This document shows positions 24,861-33,239 of a DNA stretch of 64,000 nucleotides, piece after piece (position 1 is the first letter of the stretch; every line of letters starts with the position of its first letter). Under the pieces are notes generated by a model. It saw only the letters and a program-made list of their open reading frames with translations. It did no database searches and was not told where the DNA came from. This stretch comes from an uncultured bacterium (GTDB taxonomy: Bacteria > Cyanobacteriota > Vampirovibrionia > Gastranaerophilales > Gastranaerophilaceae), in contig URXT01000003.1 of the NCBI GenBank assembly GCA_900551915.1, positions 38,932 to 102,931 on the forward strand. Reading direction: 5' to 3'. The position numbers and the translations under genes were made by a program.

Positions 24861-26057
24861 TCAATAATATACGTCTGTTTCATAATCTTCATAATAACCA
24901 TATTGCGGAAGGCTGAACCAAAATGTACTTCCGGAATTCAATCTTGACTTAAAACCGATATCGCCATGGTGTGCATTTGTAATAACTTTGCACAATGCAA
25001 GCCCGACACCTGAACCTTGCTGGCGTTTCAGTTTATCCCGATTGACCTGCGAGAAAAAGTTAAAGATTTTCTCGTAATCTTTTTTTCTTATGCCGTCGCC
25101 GGAGTCTTTGATTTCAAAAATATAATTTTTGTTTTCATCAACATAAGCTACGACAACAATTTTGCCGTCAGGTTTGTTGAATTTCAGAGCGTTTGAAATC
25201 AGATTGTAAATAAGCTGTTTAAATCGCTTCAAATCCGCAGTTAATTCGACATCCATCAATGTATAACTGAAATTAACATTCTTCTCTTTTATCACTTCAT
25301 CAAAACTGTAAATAATATCCTTGATTACCTCCATCGGTCTGAAGGTTTCATACTTAAGCTCCATCGGTCTGAATTCCGAACGCGCCATATCAAGAATATC
25401 CTGAATTAAACTTAATAAAAACCGAGAACTTTTTGAAATATTATCAACATATTTATAATTATTGCTTCCGACAAGTTCGGCTTTAAGCATGTCAGAAAAT
25501 CCGATTATTGAATTCAACGGGGTTTTGTATTCGTGAGAAATACTTGCTAAGAACTGAATTTTCTCACGGTTTGTTCTATCAAGCTCATCCTGCAGGTAAA
25601 GAACATCAACTCTTGAATTTATGCTTTCAATTAAAATATCAAAAAGTGCCAGTTTATTTATATTAAATTTCTTATGACGATTGACAACCGCCGCAAAGCC
25701 CAAAATAATATTTTTGTAAAAAATCGGCTCAACCAGAAGGCGGTGCGTTGACATTGAGTTGAAATATGTAATTATATCGTCATTATCGTACTTGTTTGTC
25801 AGCAAATCAACGCCAACGCGTGCTACTTTTTCAATCCATTGAATTGTTTGCGAATTATTTTTTTGCGATTGAGAAAACGAAAACTGTTTCACATAAATTT
25901 TATTGGTGATATTACTCATCAAACAAAAGCAAGCTGCTCCGGCACCGGTTAATTCAAGAATTTCATCAGAAACAAACTTTGAAAGTTCTTTAATAGAAGA
26001 AATTGTATTAAGTTTCTTCAAAAATGTGACAATATTTTTTTCATTAGAAATATTCAT
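24861..26057 (-). CDS. Soluble sensor histidine kinase with GAF-like input domain
   Basis: The 398-residue protein has a GAF-like N-terminal region (about 1-155), a HisKA domain with SISHEYKTPLNSIIGF (phospho-acceptor His at about 175) and a HATPase_c domain with N box NLISNALKFN, G1 IKDSGDGI and G2 GSGVGLAL. No transmembrane segment or HAMP domain is present, so it should sense a cytoplasmic cue. No response regulator is adjacent; the nearest is the NarL-type gene at 33240, and pairing them would be speculative. It is divergent from gmk with only 14 bases between the start codons. Confidence 0.88.
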   Translation of the reverse strand: MNISNEKNIVTFLKKLNTISSIKELSKFVSDEILELTGAGAACFCLMSNITNKIYVKQFSFSQSQKNNSQTIQWIEKVARVGVDLLTNKYDNDDIITYFNSMSTHRLLVEPIFYKNIILGFAAVVNRHKKFNINKLALFDILIESINSRVDVLYLQDELDRTNREKIQFLASISHEYKTPLNSIIGFSDMLKAELVGSNNYKYVDNISKSSRFLLSLIQDILDMARSEFRPMELKYETFRPMEVIKDIIYSFDEVIKEKNVNFSYTLMDVELTADLKRFKQLIYNLISNALKFNKPDGKIVVVAYVDENKNYIFEIKDSGDGIRKKDYEKIFNFFSQVNRDKLKRQQGSGVGLALCKVITNAHHGDIGFKSRLNSGSTFWFSLPQYGYYEDYETDVYY

Positions 26058-26059
26058 TG

Positions 26060-26071
26060 TATAATTATAAT
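26060..26071 (+). promoter_or_regulatory. Tandem TATAAT directly at the gmk start (leaderless candidate)
   Basis: TATAAT occurs at 26060-26065 and again at 26066-26071, abutting the gmk ATG at 26072, and no Shine-Dalgarno sequence is present. The first copy would place transcription start at about the A of the ATG. Confidence 0.4.
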
Positions 26072-26635
26072 ATGAACAAAAAATTGTTTGTATTGTCCGG
26101 CTCCTCCGGAGTCGGCAAAGGAACCGTTTTAAAAGGATTTTTAGACAAAAACCCTAATTTTATGCTTTCAATCTCCTGCACTACGCGTAAACCCAGACAG
26201 GGCGAAGTTGACGGCGTAAATTACTTTTTCATTTCAAAAGACGATTTTAAAAACTGTATAGAAAATGACAAATTCCTCGAATGGGCAGAATTTGCCGGAA
26301 ATTTTTACGGTACAAAGAAAAAATACATTAACCAATGCCTTCAGGAGGAAAAAGACATAATTCTTGAAATTGACACCCAAGGGGCATTGCAGGTTAAAAA
26401 ACAAATGCCAGAAGCAGTTTTAATTTTCATCTGCCCGCCCTCATACGAAACCCTTGAAAACCGTTTGAGAGGCCGCCACACAGAAGACGAAGAAACTATT
26501 CAAAAACGGCTTGAACAGGTTAAAGTTGAACTTGAACGTGCTGAAAAATTTGATTACAAAATCGTAAACGATAACCTTGAAGATGCAATTAACGAGCTTT
26601 CAAGAGTTATCTTCGGAGAAATGGAAAATGCTTAG
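26072..26635 (+). CDS. gmk: Guanylate kinase
   Basis: Phosphorylates GMP to GDP. The P-loop SGSSGVGKGT (about 9-18), the GMP-binding stretch SCTTRKPRQGEVDGVNYFF, the catalytic EIDTQGALQVKK and LRGRHTEDEE lid are all present; the length (187) is normal. The ATG at 26072 gives the standard start. Its stop overlaps the coaBC start by 8 bases, and the gmk-coaBC order parallels many genomes where gmk, rpoZ and coaBC cluster, though rpoZ is not seen here. Confidence 0.95.
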   Translation: MNKKLFVLSGSSGVGKGTVLKGFLDKNPNFMLSISCTTRKPRQGEVDGVNYFFISKDDFKNCIENDKFLEWAEFAGNFYGTKKKYINQCLQEEKDIILEIDTQGALQVKKQMPEAVLIFICPPSYETLENRLRGRHTEDEETIQKRLEQVKVELERAEKFDYKIVNDNLEDAINELSRVIFGEMENA

Positions 26636-27806
26636 CGGAAAACATGTTTTAATCGGAATTACGGGCGGGATTGCCGCGTATAAGATTTGTGAACTAATTA
26701 GAATGTACAAACGCGCAAATGCAGATGTAAAAGTTGTTTGCACCCCAAATGCGCTAAATTTTGTATCAATTTTGACACTTCAATGTCTCAGCCAAAACAA
26801 TGTTGCAGTTGAAGAATTCGCAATCGGCGATTTTAAGCCCGAACATATCTCTTACGCTGATGAAGCCGATATTTTCGTAATCGCGCCTGCAACAGCAAAC
26901 ACAATCGGCAAAATCGCAAACGGAATTTGCGACAATCTTTTAACCTCAATCCTTGCGGCATTCACAAAACCCGTTATCATTGCGCCTGCGATGAATTCAA
27001 ACATGTGGAACAATCCTTTTATTCAGGAAAATTTGACAAAATTAACATCGCGCGGCTTTATAAATGTTGCCCCGGAAACAGGATTTCTTGCCTGCGGTGT
27101 GAACGGCGAAGGAAGGCTTGCCTCGCTTGATAAAATCTTTGAAAAAACAGTTGAAGTTTTGACCGGCAAAGAAAAACCGCTTAAAGGTAAAAAAGTTGTG
27201 GTCACTGCAGGCGGAACAATTGAAGAAATTGATCCGGTGCGTTTTATTTCAAATTATTCCTCGGGGAAAATGGGGTTTGCGCTTGCGGATGAAGCCTATA
27301 AACGCGGCGCCGATGTTGTTTTGATTACGACAAAAAAAGTTGAAAAACCTTACAAAGTTATAAAAGTTAAGTCGGCAGAAGACATGCAAAACGCAGTTAA
27401 TCTGGAATTTGATGACTGCGACTGCGTTATAATGGCAGCGGCAGTTGCAGATTACCGCGCAAAGAAAATTTCGCCTAACAAGATGAAAAAAACAGCAAAA
27501 GATGAGATTTCTATTGCACTTGTCAAAAACCCTGACATTTTAAAGGATTTATGCAGCAGAAAAACGCATCAAATAGTCGTCGGTTTCTGCGCCGAAAGCG
27601 AAGATTTGTACGAAAACGCCAAGAAAAAAATGGGCGCAAAAGGCTGTGATTTTCTTGTTGCAAATGATATTTCAAGAAAGGATATCGGATTTTCAAGCGA
27701 TTACAATGAGGTTGTAATTTTCGACAAAAATCTTGATATGAAAATTATAAACAAATGCAGCAAACAAGAAGTTGCAAAACAGACTTTTGAGACAATTTAT
27801 GGATAA
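26628..27806 (+). CDS. coaBC: Bifunctional phosphopantothenoylcysteine decarboxylase / phosphopantothenate-cysteine ligase
   Basis: This enzyme carries out two steps of coenzyme A synthesis. The N-terminal flavoprotein CoaC half has GITGGIAAYK, the catalytic His in PEHISYADEADIFVIAPA, and PAMNSNMW. The C-terminal CoaB half begins near residue 185 (KVVVTAGGTIEEIDPVRFISN) and has NYSSGKMGFALADEA. The start at 26628 overlaps gmk by 8 bases, and the stop overlaps the Nif3-like gene by 8 bases, so the three genes are translationally coupled. Confidence 0.95.
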   Translation: MLSGKHVLIGITGGIAAYKICELIRMYKRANADVKVVCTPNALNFVSILTLQCLSQNNVAVEEFAIGDFKPEHISYADEADIFVIAPATANTIGKIANGICDNLLTSILAAFTKPVIIAPAMNSNMWNNPFIQENLTKLTSRGFINVAPETGFLACGVNGEGRLASLDKIFEKTVEVLTGKEKPLKGKKVVVTAGGTIEEIDPVRFISNYSSGKMGFALADEAYKRGADVVLITTKKVEKPYKVIKVKSAEDMQNAVNLEFDDCDCVIMAAAVADYRAKKISPNKMKKTAKDEISIALVKNPDILKDLCSRKTHQIVVGFCAESEDLYENAKKKMGAKGCDFLVANDISRKDIGFSSDYNEVVIFDKNLDMKIINKCSKQEVAKQTFETIYG

Positions 27807-28482
27807 ATCGGAAATTATACGAAAGATTGAAGATTTTGCACCGCCTGAACTTGCAGAAAGCTGGGATTGTTCAGGCTGGCTGGTCGAAACGCCAAAACAA
27901 AAAATAAAACGGGTTATGCTTTGTCTGACCGTGACAGAAGATATTATCAAGCAGGCGCGAGAAAAAAATTGCGATATGATAATTTCCCATCACCCTTTAT
28001 TTGCTGTGCCTTTAGCCTGGAAAGACATTGATCTATACTGCGCACACACAAATTTGGATTTGGCCGAAGGCGGAACAACTGACGCATTGATAAAAACTCT
28101 AAATTTTGAAAAAACAGAACAGAACGGTTTTGTCAGATATGTTTGTTTGCCTGAAGGAATTTCGGTTGACAATTTTACGCAAAAATTATCGAAAATTTCG
28201 CCGAATTTGAGATATACAAACAACAAAAACGAAACGGCAATAAAAAAACTAGGATTTTGTGCAGGCAGCGGAGCAGAATTTCTTCAGGAAGCTTTTGAAA
28301 ACGGCGCAGATGCTTTTGTAACTGGCGATGTAAAATTCCACACTGCCGTTGAAAGTCCGATTGTTTTATTTGATATAGGACATTTTGAAAGCGAAATTTT
28401 AGTTCTTGATGTTTTTGAAAAACTTCTTGGCAATCGCGTTGAAATATTAAGAGCCAAAGAGCAAAGTCCGTTTATATATTAA
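27799..28482 (+). CDS. Nif3-like dinuclear metal-centre protein (YbgI family)
   Basis: The 227-residue protein has the Nif3 metal ligands: ISHHPLF (two His), HTNLD and, near the C-terminus, GHFESE with Glu. It also has AESWDCSGWLV near the N-terminus, the usual 'E-W-D-N-x-G' site with Cys-Ser in place of Asn-x. Family members form toroidal hexamers with two metals; their cellular role is still unclear (annotated as GTP cyclohydrolase 1 type 2 homologues). It overlaps the coaBC stop by 8 bases. The gene is complete and ends 10 bases from a convergent prepilin gene. Confidence 0.9.
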   Translation: MDKSEIIRKIEDFAPPELAESWDCSGWLVETPKQKIKRVMLCLTVTEDIIKQAREKNCDMIISHHPLFAVPLAWKDIDLYCAHTNLDLAEGGTTDALIKTLNFEKTEQNGFVRYVCLPEGISVDNFTQKLSKISPNLRYTNNKNETAIKKLGFCAGSGAEFLQEAFENGADAFVTGDVKFHTAVESPIVLFDIGHFESEILVLDVFEKLLGNRVEILRAKEQSPFIY

Positions 28483-28492
28483 ACTTCTGAAA

Positions 28493-29179
28493 TTATTTTG
28501 GCAGGTTTTTAAAATAATCTTTATCATTCAATGCGTTGTAAGTACAACCAGCACCATTCATACTATCAGAAGAAGATGCCGAACAATACGCACCGTTCTG
28601 ATTATAATATTTTGTTCCTTCAACACCCATAGGGAGCAATCTGCCCTCATTATCAATCTGAAACATAAACAAATCCTGTCCAAGCCTGTTTGGATTTTTG
28701 TTGTAGCCGTTTACATCAACCGAAATAAATAATGGCGACGAGGCACCAACCATATTTTCCAGCAAAATAAGAGTTCCATCATTAAGAACAAACTGGCCGT
28801 CATCAAATTCCTGAAGACTCATAAGACGCTTGCCATTAAAGATTTTGTAAACCGTTGAATTGTTTTCATTATCAACTCCATAATTAGGAATACAGGCCGA
28901 TGGATCAAAAGAGCCTGTCCCGCAATCTTTTACAATGTGAAGATATTTCATAAGTATTGGTTTAATTTTAATACTTTCACCGGCTTTAAGAGGTTCTCCA
29001 TTTTCAGCCCTGTACATTTCTAGAGCTTGCGAAATTACACTGTAAGATTTCTTTAAACCGGCTTCAAGCTGTTTGTTACGCGAATTAGTAATAACAGATG
29101 GCAAAGTCATGGCAGCGACTATTCCAATTATACTCAGAGTTATCAAAACCTCAGCAAGAGTAAAGCCTACATATTTCAT
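28493..29179 (-). CDS. Type IV prepilin-like protein without poly-G leader (pilin locus 3)
   Basis: The protein starts MKYVGFTLAEVLITLSIIG, with a conventional short leader, cleavage at G5|F6 and Glu at +5. AAAGGAGG precedes the ATG at 29179 at normal spacing. The 228-residue product shares the C-terminal VDVNGYNKNPNRLGQDLF block and Cys residues (CGTGSFDPSACIP; CSAS...GAGCTYN) with the other prepilins. It is the only one of the five in this window that lacks the poly-G leader module, so it serves as the constitutive comparison. Its exact role in a pilus or secretion system is unknown. Confidence 0.88.
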   Translation of the reverse strand: MKYVGFTLAEVLITLSIIGIVAAMTLPSVITNSRNKQLEAGLKKSYSVISQALEMYRAENGEPLKAGESIKIKPILMKYLHIVKDCGTGSFDPSACIPNYGVDNENNSTVYKIFNGKRLMSLQEFDDGQFVLNDGTLILLENMVGASSPLFISVDVNGYNKNPNRLGQDLFMFQIDNEGRLLPMGVEGTKYYNQNGAYCSASSSDSMNGAGCTYNALNDKDYFKNLPK

Positions 29180-29290
29180 ACATGCCTCCTTTAATTAATT
29201 ATAATAATATACTAAATAATTATTATTGTAAATATTTTAACCATAAAAATCTCTTTTCTGTATATATAGAATCTTATAAAATAAATAATT

Positions 29291-29509
29291 ATGGAAAAAA
29301 ATTTTGGGTATATATTAGGTTCAAATATCCGTGCAGAAAGGCTCCGACGGCATTACACACAAGACAAGCTTGCAGAAATGCTTGATATGAGTATTAATTA
29401 TGTTGGCAAGCTTGAACGCGGTGTAATCATACCAAGTGCACAGGTAATTTTCAGACTCTCTAAAATTTTACGGGTAGATATAAATGATTTTTTCAAAGAA
29501 ATCGAATAA
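29291..29509 (+). CDS. Small XRE-type HTH regulator
   Basis: The 72-residue protein is one Cro/C1-type helix-turn-helix domain (LGSNIRAERLRRHYTQDKLAEMLDMSINYVGKLERGVIIPS), with the usual Q-x-x-L-A and Y-x-x-x-x-E-R-G signatures. No extra domain is present. No clear ribosome-binding site is visible before the ATG. It lies divergent from prepilin locus 3 and 53 bases upstream of tRNA-Gln. Proteins this small commonly act as autoregulated dimeric repressors in mobile or accessory regions. Confidence 0.8.
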   Translation: MEKNFGYILGSNIRAERLRRHYTQDKLAEMLDMSINYVGKLERGVIIPSAQVIFRLSKILRVDINDFFKEIE

Positions 29510-29561
29510 CAAATATTGACAAAAGAGATTTATCATATAAAATTATAAACGTAGCTTGTAA

Positions 29562-29633
29562 TGGGGCGTCGCCAAGTGGTAAGGCACCTGGTTTTGGTCC
29601 AGGCATTCGGAGGTTCGAATCCTTCCGCCCCAG
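29562..29633 (+). tRNA. tRNA-Gln (anticodon TTG)
   Basis: 72-nt cloverleaf: acceptor TGGGGCG / CGCCCCA with discriminator G, D arm GCC..GGC, anticodon loop TTTTGGT (TTG), and T loop TTCGAAT between GGAGG and CCTTC. CCA is not encoded. Confidence 0.94.
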
Positions 29634-29645
29634 ATTAATAGGATA

Positions 29646-29680
29646 AAAGCCCTTTTGATGAATAAATCAAAGGGCTTTCT
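29646..29680 (+). terminator. Terminator after tRNA-Gln
   Basis: AAAGCCC.TTTGAT (29646-29659) and ATCAAAGGGCTTT (29665-29677) pair across a 5-6-nt loop, 13 bases after the tRNA. Confidence 0.8.
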
Positions 29681-30084
29681 TATGTCATAGCTTAGGTTTT
29701 GTGTATTTTAATACCAAGTTTGTTTTCTATATTATATTAATGTATTTTTACGTTTAGTTTGAGAAAACAACCAGTTTGAGAATTTTTCTCAAAAGGCTTG
29801 ATTTTATTGGATTTTGAACTCGGAAAAATCGTGAATAATAAATTCTCAAACCGGACTAAAACGGACTTTTTTTACCAGTTTGAGAAATTCGGGCAACGTT
29901 TTAAATCTGTCTGCATACGCGCCAAGTTTAATATTGGAAAAGCAATCAGTCTGACAAGATATATCAACCGCACTTGAGGTTATGAAATTATGATGTCAGA
30001 AAATACTCAATGTATCGCAAGCGCTTTAAGAAATGCTGTTTTAACCTCGGCAAATTCCTAAATTTTACAAAAGATACAGCCTTT
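29681..30084. other. Gene-free region with clustered AGTTTGAGAA motifs
   Basis: No gene longer than about 23 codons is credible here. Five copies of a GTTTGAGAA-like motif lie within 29756-29886: direct at 29756-29765, 29773-29782 and 29877-29886, and inverted at 29786-29794 and 29843-29852. The remaining 200 bases contain short open frames broken by stops that may be decayed coding sequence. Confidence 0.6.
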
Positions 30085-30411
30085 TTATTTTAATTTTGTT
30101 GCAGCTTTGATACTATCTCTGACCATTTGAGCACCCTCAAAGTAAGCTTTCTTTGTAAGGCTGTCTATTTTCAATGAGTCCATCATTTTATTGTATTCTT
30201 TCATCCACTTTGCAGTAGAATTGTTCATTTCCCCATGAGTAATAGCATTATTTATTCTATTGAATCTGTTAATATCCTTGTTTGCAATTTCTGATGAATA
30301 CTGTTTTATTTGTTTTTGTGTATTCTCCTTTTGCTTGTACTTGCTAACCTCGAAATATAGAGTTGCGCATGAGGCAGTAAGCAGGAAGAGTGGTCCATAT
30401 AAATATTTCAT
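30085..30411 (-). CDS. Small membrane-anchored hypothetical protein
   Basis: The 108-residue protein starts with a hydrophobic segment MKYLYGPLFLLTASCATLYF (a membrane anchor or an imperfect lipobox, LTASC). A charged helical region rich in Lys/Asn/Gln follows. It is not recognised. The rest would face the periplasm. GAAAGGAAAA precedes the ATG. It is located in the accessory-looking segment after tRNA-Gln, with no operon partner. Confidence 0.55.
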   Translation of the reverse strand: MKYLYGPLFLLTASCATLYFEVSKYKQKENTQKQIKQYSSEIANKDINRFNRINNAITHGEMNNSTAKWMKEYNKMMDSLKIDSLTKKAYFEGAQMVRDSIKAATKLK

Positions 30412-30616
30412 TTCATTTTCCTTTCAAGGAGTTTAAAACGTGTAAAGATTTTTTGACACTATCTTTGTACATTCTAACGAAAACTTTACAATTGTGCATA
30501 TGTTTTCAATGGTTCCAGCGATTATTCCTAAACAGTCTGTTACAAATAATCAAACTGAGTGTTCATTTACATGTCTTATCAAAATTTATTTAAAATTGCT
30601 GTCTGATACTGTGTAA

Positions 30617-31645
30617 CTAATATTTAATAAAATATTTTAATCCTTCAATTATTCCATTTGCACCATTTTCAACACTTAAAAATATATTACGAGATATTGA
30701 TACGCAATAATCAATGAGTCTCTGAGAGGAATCAGCTAAACATATAAATTTAGAGCCATTTTTTGTAAACTTTGCCATTGGAATATCATTATCATCATTT
30801 CCAGCCATAATAATCTCTGAATTTAAGATGCCTCTCTTTTTTCTTATATAATCTATACCATCCGCTTTATCTGCGGCACATAAAAATAGTGCGGTCATAG
30901 AGCCATCAGGATGACGTCTAAGTGAATTAGATTGTAACAGTATACTTTCGTTACAAGCATCCATAATTGGTTTTGTATAATGATTTTCTCTAAACTTAAC
31001 TTTAATGCCTTTTTTAGACAATATTTGGTTTAATTCATTTTTCAATCCAGCCAAATCTACATCTTGTGCCAAAAAATATTCTGCCATATTTTTTGAAGGA
31101 TTCCATTCATAATATGTGATTCTTGAGTTATAAAATAAAGGGTCAGAATTCCTAATTTCACTCAAATTATTTAGAGTGGCCAACTGTTCAGGAGTATATC
31201 TGTATTTATCAGTTTGAGAGAGCTTTTTCATTATTCCGGTTATATACTCTCTATTATATTTAGATTTATTCGTTAATAATTTTTGATAGTTTAATTCTTC
31301 TAATAATTGTCCATCAATATTTTGATACAAAAATTGTCCATTATTTGCAATAAGATAGTCGGGTGCAGGAAGAACTTTGTTCGCAGATGACATTTTATCC
31401 TGAAGGTGAAAGAATTCTTTTAGCGTGCGCCCAGTTGCATAAATTATATCGGAATTTGTTTCTTTAGCTTTTTTTAAAATATAATCAAGTTGTTTTTGGT
31501 TTGCAGTTGCCAAAGTTCCATCCAAATCGAAAACAAACATTGATTTTACTTTCGTGGTTGTCAAGCCTTTAAAAGAAACCTTTTCTTTTTTGAGCATTTG
31601 TTTGTTATATGAATTTTGTACTGTTATATTTGAATTAATTTTCAT
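30617..31645 (-). CDS. HAD-superfamily phosphatase (Cof/sucrose-phosphatase-like)
   Basis: The 342-residue protein has HAD motif I FVFDLDGTL (nucleophile D40), motif II in IIYATGRT, a cap region of the C2 type, motif III lysine in ADKADGIDYI and motif IV GNDDNDIPM. This matches Cof-type and sucrose-phosphate-phosphatase-like enzymes acting on sugar phosphates. The first 30 residues are an extra N-terminal tail containing VSFKG, similar to tails on two other large proteins in this window. Soluble. The substrate is unknown. Confidence 0.82.
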   Translation of the reverse strand: MKINSNITVQNSYNKQMLKKEKVSFKGLTTTKVKSMFVFDLDGTLATANQKQLDYILKKAKETNSDIIYATGRTLKEFFHLQDKMSSANKVLPAPDYLIANNGQFLYQNIDGQLLEELNYQKLLTNKSKYNREYITGIMKKLSQTDKYRYTPEQLATLNNLSEIRNSDPLFYNSRITYYEWNPSKNMAEYFLAQDVDLAGLKNELNQILSKKGIKVKFRENHYTKPIMDACNESILLQSNSLRRHPDGSMTALFLCAADKADGIDYIRKKRGILNSEIIMAGNDDNDIPMAKFTKNGSKFICLADSSQRLIDYCVSISRNIFLSVENGANGIIEGLKYFIKY

Positions 31646-31915
31646 AAGATACTAAGTCCTCTATAATTTTTCTAAAACTTATAAAAATATTTTTTGCTAA
31701 TAAAAATCCTAAAACCATGTGTTAATTTTTCTCAAATCAAATGTTAATAAACAATTAAACTCTTGTTTGCGTATTTGCCTAATATCATTAAATCATAACC
31801 GTTGGAAGTTATGTGTGTATTCATTTATGATAAATTTCATTTTAATCTTTTATATTAACGCTATATCTTCAAAAATTTTTAATATGAAATATATTCTATT
31901 AACACAGAAAAACTT
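31646..31915. other. AT-rich divergent spacer
   Basis: Very AT-rich DNA between the HAD phosphatase and hxlR-type genes. A 69-codon open frame at 31719-31928 has no ribosome-binding site and an unremarkable hydrophobic, Asn-rich product, so it is not called. The hxlR operator begins at its right end. Confidence 0.4.
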
Positions 31916-31953
31916 TTACTCTATTTGACAGAGTAACTATTCTTTTATAAAAT
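31916..31953 (+). promoter_or_regulatory. HxlR promoter with overlapping palindromic operator
   Basis: TTGACA (31925-31930) and TAAAAT (31948-31953) are 17 bases apart, putting the transcript start at about 31960, the first base of the ATG. The palindrome TTACTCT-N7-AGAGTAA (31916-31936) covers the -35 hexamer, which is well placed for autorepression. Confidence 0.65.
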
Positions 31954-31959
31954 ATATCT

Positions 31960-32340
31960 ATGAGATATAAAAGAAAACTTCAAAAAGAAATAATGTGTCC
32001 TTTAGAATACGGTCTTGAAATATTTGGCGGAAAATGGAAATCTAGAATTATTTGCGTTTTATATTCGCATAATACTTTAAGATATAATCAATTAAAAAAA
32101 GAATTAACTACAATCTCCGATGCGGTTTTAGCTGAAATGTTAAAAGAACTCATAAATGATGGATTGGTTGAAAGAATACAATATAATGAAATTCCACCAA
32201 GAGTCGAATATAATTTATCTGAAAAAGGTTTGTCTGTTCTTCCGATTTTACAAAGCATCTGTAATTGGTCAAAAACAAATTCGGTTGAAAAACTTGAGAA
32301 AAAATTTCCTGCCTGCAAAAGCTGTAATCAGCTAAAATAG
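31960..32340 (+). CDS. HxlR-family winged-helix transcriptional regulator
   Basis: The 126-residue protein has the HxlR signature CPLEYGLEIFGGKWKSRIICVL and RYNQLKKELTTISDAVLAEMLKELINDGLVER, ending in LSEKGLSVLPIL and a Cys-containing tail CKSC. HxlR proteins are dimeric repressors or activators that often sense electrophiles or quinones through cysteines. The N-terminal Cys (C13 here) is the usual sensing site. The downstream gene for a small ABM-like protein carries a related half-operator, so it is the likely target. No ribosome-binding site is present and the promoter suggests a leaderless transcript. Confidence 0.88.
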   Translation: MRYKRKLQKEIMCPLEYGLEIFGGKWKSRIICVLYSHNTLRYNQLKKELTTISDAVLAEMLKELINDGLVERIQYNEIPPRVEYNLSEKGLSVLPILQSICNWSKTNSVEKLEKKFPACKSCNQLK

Positions 32341-32348
32341 CATACTTG

Positions 32349-32399
32349 TAAAATTATTAGTAACTAATAATTTTATTTATATATTTACTCTAAATAGAG
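32349..32399 (+). promoter_or_regulatory. AT-rich palindrome and second HxlR-like site
   Basis: TAAAATTATTAG (32349-32360) and CTAATAATTTTA (32364-32375) form a perfect 12-bp inverted repeat just after hxlR, either a weak terminator or an operator. At 32385-32399 TTACTCT recurs, followed by AAATAGAG, matching the half-sites of the hxlR operator. Confidence 0.55.
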
Positions 32400-32442
32400 G
32401 CCTTGTTAAATTTGTATTGTAGTAAAAACAAAGGAGGAAAAT

Positions 32443-32736
32443 ATGGAAGCAAAGGCTTATTTAGAAATTACTATGTGGATTAAGAATGAAAACAGATCTG
32501 CAGCCGCTAAAGTTTATTCAGATTATAGAACTCCATTTTTAAATACAATTAAAGGTGCGGTTTCAAAAAATTTATTAGTAAGAGAAGAAGATGTTCAAGT
32601 TCTTCATGGATTTGATAGTGTGGAAAATGCAAAAGCATATCTTGAATCTGATATGTTCAAAAATGATGTTGTTACAGGTTTGTCACCATTATTTGATAAA
32701 GCCCCCTGCATTAAAATCTTTGAAGTTGTTGCGTAA
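32443..32736 (+). CDS. Small ferredoxin-like-fold protein, ABM-like, under HxlR control
   Basis: The 97-residue protein has an alternating beta/alpha pattern (LEITMWIKNENR... NLLVREEDVQVLHGFDSVENAKAYLESDMF... IKIFEVVA) consistent with a dimeric alpha/beta-barrel such as antibiotic biosynthesis monooxygenase-like or stress-response proteins. The family call is an inference from pattern, not from a diagnostic motif. AAAGGAGG lies before the ATG. It follows hxlR by 102 bases, with an operator-like site in between, and ends in a terminator. A role in detoxification would suit this pairing. Confidence 0.6.
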   Translation: MEAKAYLEITMWIKNENRSAAAKVYSDYRTPFLNTIKGAVSKNLLVREEDVQVLHGFDSVENAKAYLESDMFKNDVVTGLSPLFDKAPCIKIFEVVA

Positions 32737-32747
32737 AAGTAAATTAT

Positions 32748-32786
32748 AAGAGCCAAGTTATAATGATTATACTAACTATGGCTCTT
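32748..32786 (+). terminator. Terminator after the HxlR-linked gene
   Basis: AAGAGCCA (32748-32755) and TGGCTCTT (32779-32786) with an inner AGTTA / TAACT pair. A weak T-run follows. Confidence 0.65.
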
Positions 32787-33239
32787 ATTAGTTAATAAAT
32801 AGATATTAGCTCCATTTTTAAAGATTTAATTAATAAGCATTTAAATTTTTATAGAAATATTCTTTAGGTTTCCTAAAATTCTTTAAGTGAGTGTATATTT
32901 TATACTTACTTTTTTGTAAAGAAATATTGCGTTTGATTTTTATAAATTAGAATTTGTTTTGGGCTTGTTTATTGGGCTTTATTAATGTATGTACCTTTTT
33001 AGCTGTTCCAAGTAAAATATTTGGCATTAAATCAAATTCTGTTGTATTATTAATAGATAATTACTGCAAAAATATTGGGGAGAAATATTTAGTTACATTA
33101 TTTAGTAAATTGAGTTTACTGCTATGACTCAAGTTGCTTGAAATATAGTTTTATTTATAAGTCAAACGTGAATATTAAATACGATTATACATAAGATATA
33201 ATTGTATTTTTTAAAAATATAAAATGAAAGGGGTGAGGA
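32787..33239. other. Long AT-rich intergenic region before the response regulator
   Basis: About 450 bases with no credible gene. Features seen: an inverted repeat AGTAAA-N5-TTTACT at 33104-33120 and a TATAAT at 33197-33202, 38 bases before the response-regulator ATG, probably its -10. Confidence 0.5.

Noticed and set aside
24289..24867. Long plus-strand open frame (192 codons) opposite the YbaK gene
   Set aside because: It is the antisense shadow of a gene with clear YbaK motifs and has no ribosome-binding site or protein-like composition of its own.
29992..30061. Mini-frame of 23 codons downstream of the AGTTTGAGAA cluster
   Set aside because: Too short, no Shine-Dalgarno sequence, and could be a decayed remnant; not enough to call a pseudogene.
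31719..31928. 69-codon open frame between the HAD and hxlR-type genes
   Set aside because: No ribosome-binding site, AT-driven residue composition, and it runs into the hxlR operator.
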